DNA from: Eutreptiella sp. 'Long Island Sound 2002'
Taxonomy: Eukaryota; Euglenozoa; Euglenophyceae; Eutreptiales; Eutreptiaceae
Length of the DNA: 64,000 bases
NCBI GenBank assembly: GCA_964036045.1
Contig: OZ038380.1
Span: 8,021,913-8,085,912, forward strand
Direction of reading: 5' to 3'
A program made the translations under genes and the position numbers. The notes beneath the pieces were generated by a model. That model searched no databases and was not told the DNA's origin. It worked only from the letters and a program-made list of their open reading frames with translations. Positions 1 through 10,824 of this stretch are shown here, piece by piece; within the stretch, counting starts at the first letter, position 1; each line of letters begins with the position of its first letter.

Positions 1-3
1 GAG

Positions 4-19
4 CATTGTGACCACAATG
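4..19. other. Junction dyad, type B (first of many)
   Basis: CATTGTGACCACAATG is an inverted repeat with 7-bp arms (CATTGTG and CACAATG) around a 2-bp centre. It is present in every monomer with the GAGCATTGTGACC junction, for example near 312, 468, 1092 and 6709. The right arm overlaps a second short palindrome, CCACAATGTGG. Similar dyads in other satellites can extrude hairpins or bind proteins, but no such role is shown here. Confidence 0.7.
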
Positions 20-169
20 AGGGGCACAAACAGTGAGTGCAGCATTGCCGCAAAAAACACATGGGGAGGCCCCAGTTTTGTGTGCAATAATGATTTACCA
101 CAGTCCAATCATGACTTCTGCACAAAGGCTGCATGGCCAAGACCGAGCCAGTTTTGGGGAACCCTGGCC

Positions 170-325
170 ACAATGTGGGGCACAAACTGTGAGTGCAGCA
201 TTGCCGCAAAAAACACATGGTGAGACCCCAGTTTTGTGTGTAATAATGATTTACCACAGTCCAACCATGACTTCTGCACAAAGGCTGCATGGCCAAGACC
301 GAGCCAGCTTTGGAGCATTGTGACC
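170..325 (+). repeat. Representative single monomer of the satellite
   Basis: One full repeat unit in an arbitrary phase, starting at ACAATG. In order it contains GGGGCACAAAC, then TGCAGCATTGCCGC leading into an A6 run, ACACATGG, the variable step TGAGACCCCAG or its relatives, TTTTGTGTG, the AT-rich TAATAATGATTTACC, CACAGTCCAA, CATGACTTCTGCACAAAGG, CTGCATGGCCAAGACCGAG, CCAGTTTTGG and then the junction that differs between monomer types. Frequent polymorphic sites are CTGTGAG/CAGTGAG, GTGTGCAAT/GTGTGTAAT, CCCCAG/CCCCTG/CCCGAG, GGTGAGACC/GGTTAGACC/GGTGAGGCC/GCTGAGACC/GGTGTGACC, CCAACCATG/CCAATCATG and GACCGAGCC/GACCGACCC/GACAAAGCC. The phase is a convention, since an array has no intrinsic start. 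Confidence 0.95.
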
Positions 326-656
326 ACAATGTGGGGCACAAACTGTGAGTGCAGCATTGCCACAAAAAACACATGGCGAGACCCCAGTTTTGTGTGCAAT
401 AATGATTTACCACAGTCCAACCATAACTTCTGCACAAAGGCTGCATGGCCAAGACCGAGCCAGTTTTGGAGCATTGTGACCACATTGTGGGGCACAAACT
501 GTGAGTGCAGCATTGCCGCAAAAAACACATGGTGAGACCCCAGTTTTGTGTGTAATAATGATTTACCACAGTCCAACCATGACTTCTGCACAAAGGCTGC
601 ATGGCCAAGACCGAGCCAGCTTTGGAGCATTGTGACCACAATGTGGGGCACAAACT

Positions 657-2216
657 GTGAGTGCAGCATTGCCACAAAAAACACATGGCGAGACCCCAGT
701 TTTGTGTGCAATAATGATTTACCACAGTCCAACCATGACTTCTGCACAAAGGCTGCATGGCCAAGACCGAGCCAGTTTTGGGGCACAGTGGCCACAATGT
801 GGGGCACAAACAGTGAGTGCAGCATTGCCGCAAAAAACACATGGTGAGGCCCCAGTTTCTTGTGCAATAATGATTCACCACAGTCCAACCATGACTTCTG
901 CACAAAGGCTGCATGGCCCAGACCGAGCCAGTTTTGGGGCACAGTGGCCACAATGTGGGGCACAAACAGTGAGTGCAGCATTGCCGCAAAAAACACATGG
1001 TGAGACCCCTGTTTTGTGTGCAATAATGATTTACCACAGTCCAACCATGACTTCTGCACAAAGGCTGCATGGCCAAGACCGAGCCAGTTTTGGAGCATTG
1101 TGACCACAATGTGGGGCACAAACTGTGAGTGCAGCATTGCCACAAAAAACACATGGCGAGACCCCAGTTTTGTGTGCAATAATGATTTACCACAGTCCAA
1201 CCATGACTTCTGCACAAAGGCTGCATGGCCAAGACCGAGCCAGTTTTGGGGCACAGTGGCCACAATGTGGGGCACAAACAGTGAGTGCAGCATTGCCGCA
1301 AAAAACACATGGTGAGGCCCCAGTTTCTTGTGCAATAATGATTCACCACAGTCCAACCATGACTTCTGCACAAAGGCTGCATGGCCCAGACCGAGCCAGT
1401 TTTGGGGCACAGTGGCCACAATGTGGGGCACAAACAGTGAGTGCAGCATTGCCGCAAAAAACACATGGTGAGACCCCTGTTTTGTGTGCAATAATGATTT
1501 ACCACAGTCCAACCATGACTTCTGCACAAAGGCTGCATGGCCAAGACCGAGCCAGTTTTGGAGCATTGTGACCACATTGTGGGGCACAAACTGTGAGTGC
1601 AGCATTGCCGCAAAAAACACATGGTGAGACCCCAGTTTTGTGTGTAATAATGATTTACCACAGTCCAACCATGACTTCTGCACAAAGGCTGCATGGCCAA
1701 GACCGAGCCAGCTTTGGAGCATTGTGACCACAATGTGGGGCACAAACTGTGAGTGCAGCATTGCCACAAAAAACACATGGCGAGACCCCAGTTTTGTGTG
1801 CAATAATGATTTACCACAGTCCAACCATGACTTCTGCATAAAGGCTGCATGGCCAAGACCGAGCCAGTTTTGGGGCACAGTGGCCACAATGTGGGGCACA
1901 AACAGTGAGTGCAGCATTGCCGCAAAAAACACATGGTGAGGCCCCAGTTTCTTGTGCAATAATGATTCACCACAGTCCAACCATGACTTCTGCACAAAGG
2001 CTGCATGGCCCAGACCGAGCCAGTTTTGGGGCACAGTGGCCACAATGTGGGGCACAAACAGTGAGTGCAGCATTGCCGCAAAAAACACATGGTGAGACCC
2101 CTGTTTTGTGTGCAATAATGATTTACCACAGTCCAACCATGACTTCTGCACAAAGGCTGCATGGCCAAGACCGAGCCAGTTTTGGAGCATTGTGACCACA
2201 ATGTGGGGCACAAACT
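657..2216. repeat. 468-bp trimer higher-order repeat, three copies
   Basis: 657-1124 and 1125-1592 are adjacent, almost identical three-monomer units, and a third copy occupies 1749-2216 after one extra monomer. All three carry CAGTTTCTTGTGC followed by ATGATTCACC (near 855, 1323 and 1947) and the GGCCCAGACCGAG variant, neither of which I noticed elsewhere as a set. Copy 3 differs at CATAAAGG near 1838. Confidence 0.85.
784..799. other. Junction dyad, type A (first of many)
   Basis: In monomers with the GGGCACAGTGGCC junction the same position holds a perfect 8-bp palindrome, GTGGCCAC (788-795). Within the 16 bp around its centre, 6 of 8 base-pair positions are complementary. The symmetry centre is the same base step as in type B monomers, although four bases differ between the types. 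Confidence 0.65.
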
Positions 2217-3480
2217 GTGAGTGCAGCATTGCCGCAAAAAACACATGGTGAGACCCCAGTTTTGTGTGTAATAATGATTTACCACAGTCCAATCATGACT
2301 TCTGCACAAAGGCTGCATGGCCAAGACAAAGCCAGTTTTTGGGCACAGTGGCCACAACTAGGGGCACAAACAGTCAGTGCAGCATTGCCGCAAAAAACAC
2401 ATGGTGAGACCCCTGTTTTGTGTGCAATAATGATTTAGCACAGTCCAACCATGACTTCTGCACAAAGGCTGCATGGCCAAGAGCGAGCCAGTTTTGGGGC
2501 ACAGTGGCCACAATGTGGGGCACAAACTGTGAGTGCAGCATTGCCGCAAAAAACACATGGTTAGACCCCAGTTTTGTGTGCAATAATGATTTACCACAGT
2601 CCAACCATGACTTCTGCACAAAGGCTGCATGGCCAAGACCGAGCCATTCTGGAGCATTGTGACCACAATGAGGGGCACAAACAGTGAGTGCAGCATTGCC
2701 GCAAAAAACACATGGGGAGGCCCCAGTTTTGGGTGCAATAATGATTTACCACAGTCCAATCATGACTTCTGCACAAAGGCTGCATGGCCGAGACCGAGCC
2801 AGTTTTGGGGAACCCTGGCCACAATGTGGGGCACAAACAGTGAGTGCAGCATTGCCGCAAAAAACACATGGTGAGACCCCAGTTTTGTGTGTAATAATGA
2901 TTTACCACAGTCCAACCATGACTTCTGCACAAAGGCTGCATGGCCAAGACCGAGCCAGCTTTGGAGCATTGTGACCACAATGTGGGGCACAAACTGTGAG
3001 TGCAGCATTGCCACAAAAAACACATGGCGAGACCCCAGTTTTGTGTGCAATAATGATTTACCACAGTCCAACCATGACTTCTGCACAAAGGCTGCATGGC
3101 CAAGACCGAGCCAGTTTTGGAGCATTGTGACCACAATGTGGGGCACAAACTGTGAGTGCAGCATTGCCGCAAAAAACACATGGTGAGACCCCAGTTTTGT
3201 GTGTAATAATGATTTACCACAGTCCAACCATGACTTCTGCACAAAGGCTGCATGGCCAAGACCGAGCCAGCTTTGGAGCATTGTGACCACAATGTGGGGC
3301 ACAAACTGTAAGTGCAGCATTGCCACAAAAAACACATGGCGAGACCCCAGTTTTGTGTGCAATAATGATTTACCACAGTCCAACCATGACCTCTGCACAA
3401 AGGCTGCATGGCCAAGACCGAGCCAGTTTTGGGGCACAGTGGCCACAATGTGGGGCACAAACAGTGAGTGCAGCATTGCC

Positions 3481-6044
3481 GCAAAAAAACACATGGTGAG
3501 AGCCCAGTTTTGTGTGCAGTAATGATTTACCACAGTCCAACCATGACTTCTGCACAAAGGCTGCATGGCCAAGACCGAGCCAGTTTTGGGGCACAGTGGC
3601 CACAATGTGGGGCACAAACTGTGAGTGCAGCATTGCCGCAAAAAACACATGGTGAGGCCCCAGTTTTGTGTGTAATAATGATTTACCACAGTCCAATCAT
3701 GACTTCTGCACAAAGGCTGCATGGCCAAGACCGAGCCAGTTTTGGGGCACAGTGGCCACAATGTGGGGCACAAACAGTGAGTGCAGCATTGCCGCAAAAA
3801 ACACAGGGTGAGACCCCTGTTTTGTGTGCAATAATGATTTACCACAGTCCAACCATGACTTCTGCACAAAGGCTGCATGGCCAAGACCGAGCCAGTTTTG
3901 GAGCATTGTGACCACAATGTGGGGCACAAACTGTGAGTGCAGCATTGCCGCAAATAACACATGGTGAGACCCCAGTTTTGTGTGTAATAATGATTTACCA
4001 CAGTCCAATCATGACTTCTGCACAAAGGCTGCATGGCCAAGACAAAGCCAGTTTTTGGGCACAGTGGCCACAACTAGGGGCACAAACAGTCAGTGCAGCA
4101 TTGCCGCAAAAAACACATGGTGAGACCCCTGTTTTGTGTGCAATAATGATTTACCACAGTCCAACCATGACTTCTGCACAAAGGCTGCATGGCCAAGACC
4201 GAGCCAGTTTTGGGGCACAGTGGCCACAATGTGGGGCACAAACTGTGAGTGCAGCATTGCCGCAAAAAATACATGGTGAGACCCCTGTTTTGTGTGCAAT
4301 AATGATTTACCACAGTCCAATCATGACTTCTGCACAAAGGCTGCATGGCCAAGACCGTCCCAGTTTTGGGGCATTGTGACCACAATGTGGGGCACAAACT
4401 GTGAGTGCAGCATTGCCGCAAAAAACACATGGTGAGGCCCCAGTTTTGTGTGTAATAATGATTTACCACAGTCCAATCATGACTTCTGCACAAAGGCTGC
4501 ATGGCCAAGACGGAGCCAGTTTTGGGGCACAGTGGCCACAATGTGGGGCACAAACTGTGAGTGCAGCATTGCCGCAAAAAACACATGGTGAGACCCCAGT
4601 TTGGTGTGCAATAATGATTTACCACAGTCCAACCATGACTTCTGCACAAAAACTGCATGGCCAGGACCGAGCCAGTTTTGGGGCACAGTGGCCACAATGT
4701 GGGGCACAAACTGTGAGTGCAGCATTGCCGCAAAAAACACATGGTGAGACCCCAGTTTTGTGTGCAATAATGATTTGCCACGGTCCAATCATGACTTCTG
4801 CACAAAGGCTGCATGGCCAAGACCGAGCCAGTTTTGGGGCACAGTGGGCACAATGTGGGGCACAAACAGTGAGTGCAGCATTGCCGCAAAAAACACATGG
4901 TGAGACCCCTGTTTTGTGTGCAATAATGATTTACCACAGTCCAACCACGACTTCTGCACAAAGGCTGCATGGCCAAGACCGAGCCAGTTTTGGAGCATTG
5001 TGACCACAATGTGGGGCACAAACTGTGAGTGCAGCATTGCCGCAAAAAACACATGGTGAGGCCCCAGTTTTGTGTGTAATAATGATTTACCACAGTCCAA
5101 CCATGACTTCTGCACAAAGGCTGCATGGCCAAGACGGAGCCAGTTTTGGGGCACAGTGACCACAATGTGGGGCACAAACTGTGGGTGCAGCATTGCCGCA
5201 AATAACACATGGTGAGACCCCACTTTTGTGTGCAATAATGATTTACCACAGTCCAATCATGACTTCTGCACAAAGGCTGCATGGCCAAGACCGAGCCAGT
5301 TTTGGGGCACAGTGGCCACAATTTGGGGCACAAACAGTGAGTGCAGCATTGCCGCAAAAAACACATGGTGAGACCCCTGTTTTGTGTGTAATAATGATTT
5401 ACCACAGTCCAACCATGACTTCTGCACAAAGGCTGCATGGCCAAGACCGAGCCAGTTTTGGAGCATTGTGACCACAATGTGGGGCACAAACTGTGAGTGC
5501 AGCATTGCCGCAAAAAACACATGGTGAGACCCCTGTTTTGTGTGCAATAATGATTTACCACAGTCCAACCATGACTTCCGCACAAAGGCTGCATGGCCAA
5601 GACCGAGCCAGTTTTGGGGCACAGTGGCCACAATGTGGGGCACAAACTGTGAGTGCAGCATTGCCGCAAAAAACACATGGTGAGACCCCTGTTTTGTGTG
5701 CAATAATGATTTACCACAGTCCAACCATGACTTCTGCACAAAGGCTGCATGGCCAAGACCGAGCCAGCTTTGGGGCACAGTGACCACAATGTGGGGCACA
5801 AACTGTGAGTGCAGCATTGCCGCAAAAAACACATGGTGAGGCCCCAGTTTTGTGTGTAATAATGATTTACCACAGTCCAATCATGACTTCTGCAAAAAGG
5901 CTGCATGGCCAAGACCGAGCCAGTTTTGGGGCACAGTGGCCACAATGTGGGGCACAAACTGTGGGTGCAGCATTGCCGCAAAAAACACATGGTGAAACCC
6001 CAGTTTTGTGTGCAATAATGATTTACCACAGTCCAATCATGACT
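3481..6044. repeat. Mixed-type satellite stretch
   Basis: Ordinary monomers of types A and B in no clear long-period order. The segment around 3933-4100, with AATAACACATGG and the ACAACTAGGGGCAC step, resembles 2217-2380 at an offset of 1716 bp (11 monomers). The CTA in ACAACTAGG is the stop that ends a long minus-strand open frame at 4074. Variant TGGCCAGGACCGAG first appears near 4660. Confidence 0.75.
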
Positions 6045-7545
6045 TCTGCACAAAGGCTGCATGGCCAAGACCGAGCCAGTTTTGGGGCATAGTGGCCACA
6101 ATGTGCGGCACAAACTGTGAGTGCAGCATTGCCGCAAAAAACACATGGTGAGGCCCCAGTTTTGTGTGTAATAATGATTTACCACAGTCCAATCATGACT
6201 TCTGCACAAAGGCTGCACGGCCAAGACAAAGCCAGTTTTTGGGCACAGTGGCCACAATGTGGGGCACAAACTGTGAGTGCAGCATTGCCGCAAAAAACAC
6301 ATGGTGAGACCCCTGTTTTGTGTGCAATAATGATTTACCACAGTCCAACCATGACTTCTGCACAAAGGCTGCATGGCCAAGACCGACCCAGTTTTGGAGC
6401 ACAGTGGCCACAATGTGGGGCACAAACAGTGAGTGCAGCATTGCCGCAAAAAACACATGGTGAGACCCCTGTTTTGTGTGTAATAATGATTTACCACAGT
6501 CCAACCATGACTTCCGCACAAAGGCTGCATGGCCAAGACCGAGCCAGTTTTGGGGCACAGTGGCCACAATGTGGGACACAAACTGTGAGTGCAGCATTGC
6601 CGCAAAAAACACATGGTGAGACCCCTGTTTCGTGTGCAATAATGATTTACCACAGTCCAACCATGACTTCTGCACAAAGGCTGCATGGCCAAGACCGAGC
6701 CAGTTTTGGAGCATTGTGACCACAATGTGGGGCACAAACTGTGAGTGCAGCATTGCCGCAAAAAACACATGGTGAGACCCCAGTTTTGTGTGTAATAATG
6801 ATTTACCACAGTCCAACCATGACTTCTGCACAAAGGCTGCATGGCCAAGACCGAGCCAGTTTTGGGGCATAGTGGCCACAATGTGCGGCACAAACTGTGA
6901 GTGCAGCATTGCCGCAAAAAACACATGGTGAGGCCCCAGTTTTGTGTGTAATAATGATTTACCACAGTCCAATCATGACTTCTGCACAAAGGCTGCATGG
7001 CCAAGACAAAGCCAGTTTTTGGGCACAGTGGCCACAATGTGGGGCACAAACTGTGAGTGCAGCATTGCCGCAAAAAACACATGGTGAGACCCCTGTTTTG
7101 TGTGCAATAATGATTTACCACAGTCCAACCATGACTTCTGCACAAAGGCTGCATGGCCAAGACCGACCCAGTTTTGGAGCACAGTGGCCACAATGTGGGG
7201 CACAAACAGTGAGTGCAGCATTGCCGCAAAAAACACATGGTGAGACCCCAGTTTTGTGTGTAATAATGATTTACCACAGTCCAACCATGACTTCCGCACA
7301 AAGGCTGCATGGCCAAGACCGAGCCAGTTTTGGGGCACAGTGGCCACAATGTGGGACACAAACTGTGAGTGCAGCATTGCCGCAAAAAACACATGGTGAG
7401 ACCCCTGTTTTGTGTGCAATAATGATTTACCACAGTCCAACCATGACTTCTGCACAAAGGCTGCATGGCCAAGACCGAGCCAGTTTTGGAGCATTGTGAC
7501 CACAATGTGGGGCACAAACTGTGAGTGCAGCATTGCCGCAAAAAA
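6045..7545. repeat. 780-bp (5-mer) tandem duplication
   Basis: About 6045-6824 and 6825-7545 are two adjacent five-monomer copies. Both include the CATAGTGGCCAC/ATGTGCGGC haplotype, GACAAAGCCAGTTTTTGGGC, GACCGACCCAGTTTTGGAGC and a GTGGGACAC variant. They differ at scattered sites, for example GCACGGCC near 6216, GTTTCGTG near 6629 and CCCCAG versus CCCCTG near 7249. The right edge is the first CATACGG marker at 7546. Confidence 0.85.
6088..6103. other. Junction dyad, type A-prime (CATAGTGG)
   Basis: CATAGTGGCCACAATG has 7 of 8 complementary pairs around the shared centre. This junction is always followed by ATGTGCGGCAC in place of ATGTGGGGCAC, so the two changes form a linked haplotype. I see about 17 copies, all between about 6.1 and 27.3 kb (for example 6868, near 7960, 9053, 11240, 13425, 14827, 19040, 22628, 26532 and 27315). 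Confidence 0.65.
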
Positions 7546-9574
7546 CATACGGTGAGGCCCGAGTTTTGTGTGTAATAATGATTTACCACAGTCCAATCAT
7601 GACTTCTGCACAAAGGCTGCATGGCCAAGACGGAGCCAGTTTTGGGGCACAGTGGCCACAATGTGGGGCACAAACTGTGGGTGCAGCATTGCCGCAAAAA
7701 ACACATGGTGAGACCCCAGTTTTGTGTGCAATAATGATTTACCACAGTCCAATCATGACTTCTGCACAAAGGCTGCATGGCCAAGACCGAGCCAGTTTTG
7801 GGGCACAGTGGCCACAATGTGGGGCACAAACTGTGAGTGCAGCATTGCCGCAAAAAACACATGGTGAGACCCCTGTTTTGTGTGTAATAATGATTTACCA
7901 CAGTCCAACCATGACTTCTGCACAAAGGCTGCATGGCCAAGACCGAGCCAGTTTTGGGGCATAGTGGCCACAATGTGCGGCACAAACTGTGAGTGCAGCA
8001 TTGCCGCAAAAAACACATGGTGAGGCCCCAGTTTTGTGTGTAATAATGATTTACCACAGTCCAATCATGACTTCTGCACAAAGGCTGCATGGCCAAGACA
8101 AAGCCAGTTTTTGGAGCATTGTGGCCACAATGTGGGGCACAAACTGTCAGTGCAGCATTGCCGCAAAAAACACATGGTGAGACCCCTGTCTTGTGTGCAA
8201 TAATGATTTACCACAGTCCAACCATGACTTCTGCACAAAGGCTGCATGGCCAAGACCGACCCAGTTTTGGAGCATTGTGACCACAATGTGGGGCACAAAC
8301 TGTGAGTGCAGCATTGCCGCAAAAAACACATGGTGAGGCCCCTGTTTTGTGTGCAATAATGATTTACCACAGTCCAACCATGACTTCTGCACAAAGGCTG
8401 CATGGCCAAGACCGAGCCAGTTTTGGGGCACAGTGGCCACAATGTGGGGCACAAACTGTGAGTGCAGCATTGCCGCAAAAAACACATGGTTAGACCCCAG
8501 TTTTGTGTGCAATAATGATTTACCACAGTCCAACCATGACTTCTGCACAAAGGCTGCATGGCCAAGACCGACCCAGTTTTGGGGCACAGTGGCCACAATG
8601 TGGGGCACAAACAGTGAGTGCAGCATTGCCGCAAAAAACACATGGTGAGACCCCTGTTTTGTGTGTAATAATGATTTACCACAGTCCAACCATGACTTCT
8701 GCACAAAGGCTGCATGGCCAAGACCGAGCCAGTTTTGGGGCACAGTGGCCACAATGTGGGGCACAAACTGTGGGTGCAGCATTGCCGCAAAAAACACATG
8801 GTGAGACCCCAGTTTTGTGTGCAATAATGATTTACCACAGTCCAATCATGACTTCTACACAAAGGCTGCATGGCCAAGACCGAGCCAGTTTTGGGGCACA
8901 GTGGCCACAATTTGGGGCACAAACAGTGAGTGCAGCATTGCCGCAAAAAACACATGGTGAGATCCCTGTTTTGTGTGTAATAATGATTTACCACAGTCCA
9001 ACCATGACTTCTGCACAAAGGCTGCATGGCCAAGACCGAGCCAGTTTTGGGGCATAGTGGCCACAATGTGCGGCACAAACTGTGAGTGCAGCATTGCCGC
9101 AAAAAACACATGGTGAGGCCCCAGTTTTGTGTGTAATAATGATTTACCACAGTCCAATCATGACTTCTGCACAAAGGCTGCATGGCCAAGACAAAGCCAG
9201 TTTTTGGGCACAGTGGCCACAATGTGGGGCACAAACTGTCAGTGCAGCATTGCCGCAAAAAACACATGGTGAGACCCCAGTTTTGTGTGCAATAATGATT
9301 TACCACAGTCCAACCATGACTTCTGCACAAAGGCTGCATGGCCAAGACCGAGCCAGTTTTGGGGCACAGTGGCCACAATGTGGGACACAAACTGTGAGTG
9401 CAGCATTGCCGCAAAAAACACATGGTGAGACCCCTGTTTTGTGTGCAATAATGATTTACCACAGTCCAACCATGACTTCTGCACAAAGGCTGCATGGCCA
9501 AGACCGAGCCAGTTTTGGAGCATTGTGACCACAATGTGGGGCACAAACTGTGAGTGCAGCATTGCCGCAAAAAA
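7546..9574. repeat. Higher-order unit U1 (13 monomers + 1 bp)
   Basis: The unit opens with the marker ACATACGGTGAGGCCCGAG (CATAC at 7546). It continues through a GACGGAGCC monomer, the CATAGTGG haplotype, a +1-bp GTTTTTGGAGC junction at about 8111, the CCCTGTCTTG variant, GACCGACCC monomers and a GAGATCCC monomer (8961). The stretch 7521-8845 matches 10800-12124 at a constant 3279-bp offset, so U1 and U3 are copies of each other. Confidence 0.85.
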
Positions 9575-10824
9575 CATACGGTGAGGCCCGAGTTTTGTGT
9601 GTAATAATGATTTACCACAGTCCAATCATGACTTCTGCACAAAGGCTGCATGGCCAACACGGAGCCAGTTTTGGGGCACAGTGGCCACAATGTGGGGCAC
9701 AAACTGTGGGTGCAGCATTGCCGCAAAAAACACATGGTGAGACCCCAGTTTTGTGTGCAATAATGATTTACCACAGTCCAATCATGACTTCTGCACAAAG
9801 GCTGCATGGCCAAGACAAAGCCAGTTTTTGGAGCATTGTGGCCACAATGTGGGGCACAAACTGTCAGTGCAGCATTGCCGCAAAAAACACATGGTGAGAC
9901 CCCTGTCTTGTGTGCAATAATGATTTACCACAGTCCAACCATGACTTCTGCACAAAGGCTGCATGGCCAAGACCGACCCAGTTTTGGAGCATTGTGACCA
10001 CAATGTGGGGCACAAACTGTGAGTGCAGCATTGCCGCAAAAAAACACATGGTGAGGCCCCTGTTTTGTGTGCAATAATGATTTACCACAGTCCAACCATG
10101 ACTTCTGCACAAAGGCTGCATGGCCAAGACCGAGCCAGTTTTGGGGCACAGTGGCCACAATGTGGGGCACAAACTGTGAGTGCAGCATTGCCGCAAAAAA
10201 CACATGGTGAGACCCCAGTTTTGTGTGCAATAATGATTTACCACAGTCCAACCATGACTTCTGCACAAAGGCTGCATGGCCAAGACCGAGCCAGTTTTGG
10301 GGCACAGTGGCCACAATTTGGGGCACAAACAGTGAGTGCAGCATTGCCGCAAAAAACACATGGTGAGACCCCTGTTTTGTATGTAATAATGATTTACCAC
10401 AGTCCAACCATGACTTCTGCACAAAGGCTGCATGGCCAAGACCGAGCCAGTTTTGGGGCACAGTGGCCACAATGTGGGGCACAAACTGTGGGTGCAGCAT
10501 TGCCGCAAAAAACACATGGTGAGACCCCAGTTTTGTGTGCAATAATGATTTACCACAGTCCAATCATGACTTCTGCACAAAGGCTGCATGGCCAAGACCG
10601 AGCCAGTTTTGGGGCACAGTGGCCACAATTTGGGGCACAAACAGTGAGTGCAGCATTGCCGCAAAAAACACATGGTGAGATCCCTGTTTTGTGTGCAATA
10701 ATGATTTACCACAGTCCAACCATGACTTCTGCACAAAGGCTGCATGGCCAAGACCGAGCCAGTTTTGGAGCATTGTGACCACAATGTGGGGCACAAACTG
10801 TGAGTGCAGCATTGCCGCAAAAAA
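9575..10824. repeat. Higher-order unit U2 (8 monomers + 2 bp), shortened
   Basis: Starts with the same CATACGGTGAGGCCCGAG marker but lacks the monomers that in U1 and U3 separate the marker from the GTTTTTGGAGC junction (here at about 9830). It also has its own A-run insertion at about 10040. It includes CCCTGTCTTG and a GAGATCCC monomer (10679). It looks like a deletion derivative produced by unequal exchange. Confidence 0.8.

Larger units (their letters stand above)
1..3480. repeat. Block with a 2651-bp duplication and GGCGAGACC variant monomers
   Basis: The first about 830 bp of the window recur at 2652-3480, offset 2651 bp (17 monomers minus 1 bp). Both copies share the rare ATGGGGAGGCCCC step and the private junction GGGGAACCCTGGCC (near 157 and 2811). 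The variant CCACAAAAAACACATGGCGAG occurs only here, with ATGGCG at 373, 685, 1153, 1777, 3024 and 3336. A 1-bp deletion at about 2646 (GAGCCATTCTGG) and a 1-bp A-run insertion at about 3487 bound the second copy. The first copy probably extends left of the window. Confidence 0.8.

Noticed and set aside
784-1000. Pol III A-box-like GGGCACAGTGG and, in some monomers, a B-box-like GTCGAATC, suggesting a tRNA-derived SINE origin
   Set aside because: The A-box match has mismatches at conserved ends, the B-box match is about 7 of 11 and only in a minority of monomers, and the spacing of about 95 bp is longer than in tRNAs. No tRNA fold could be made out.
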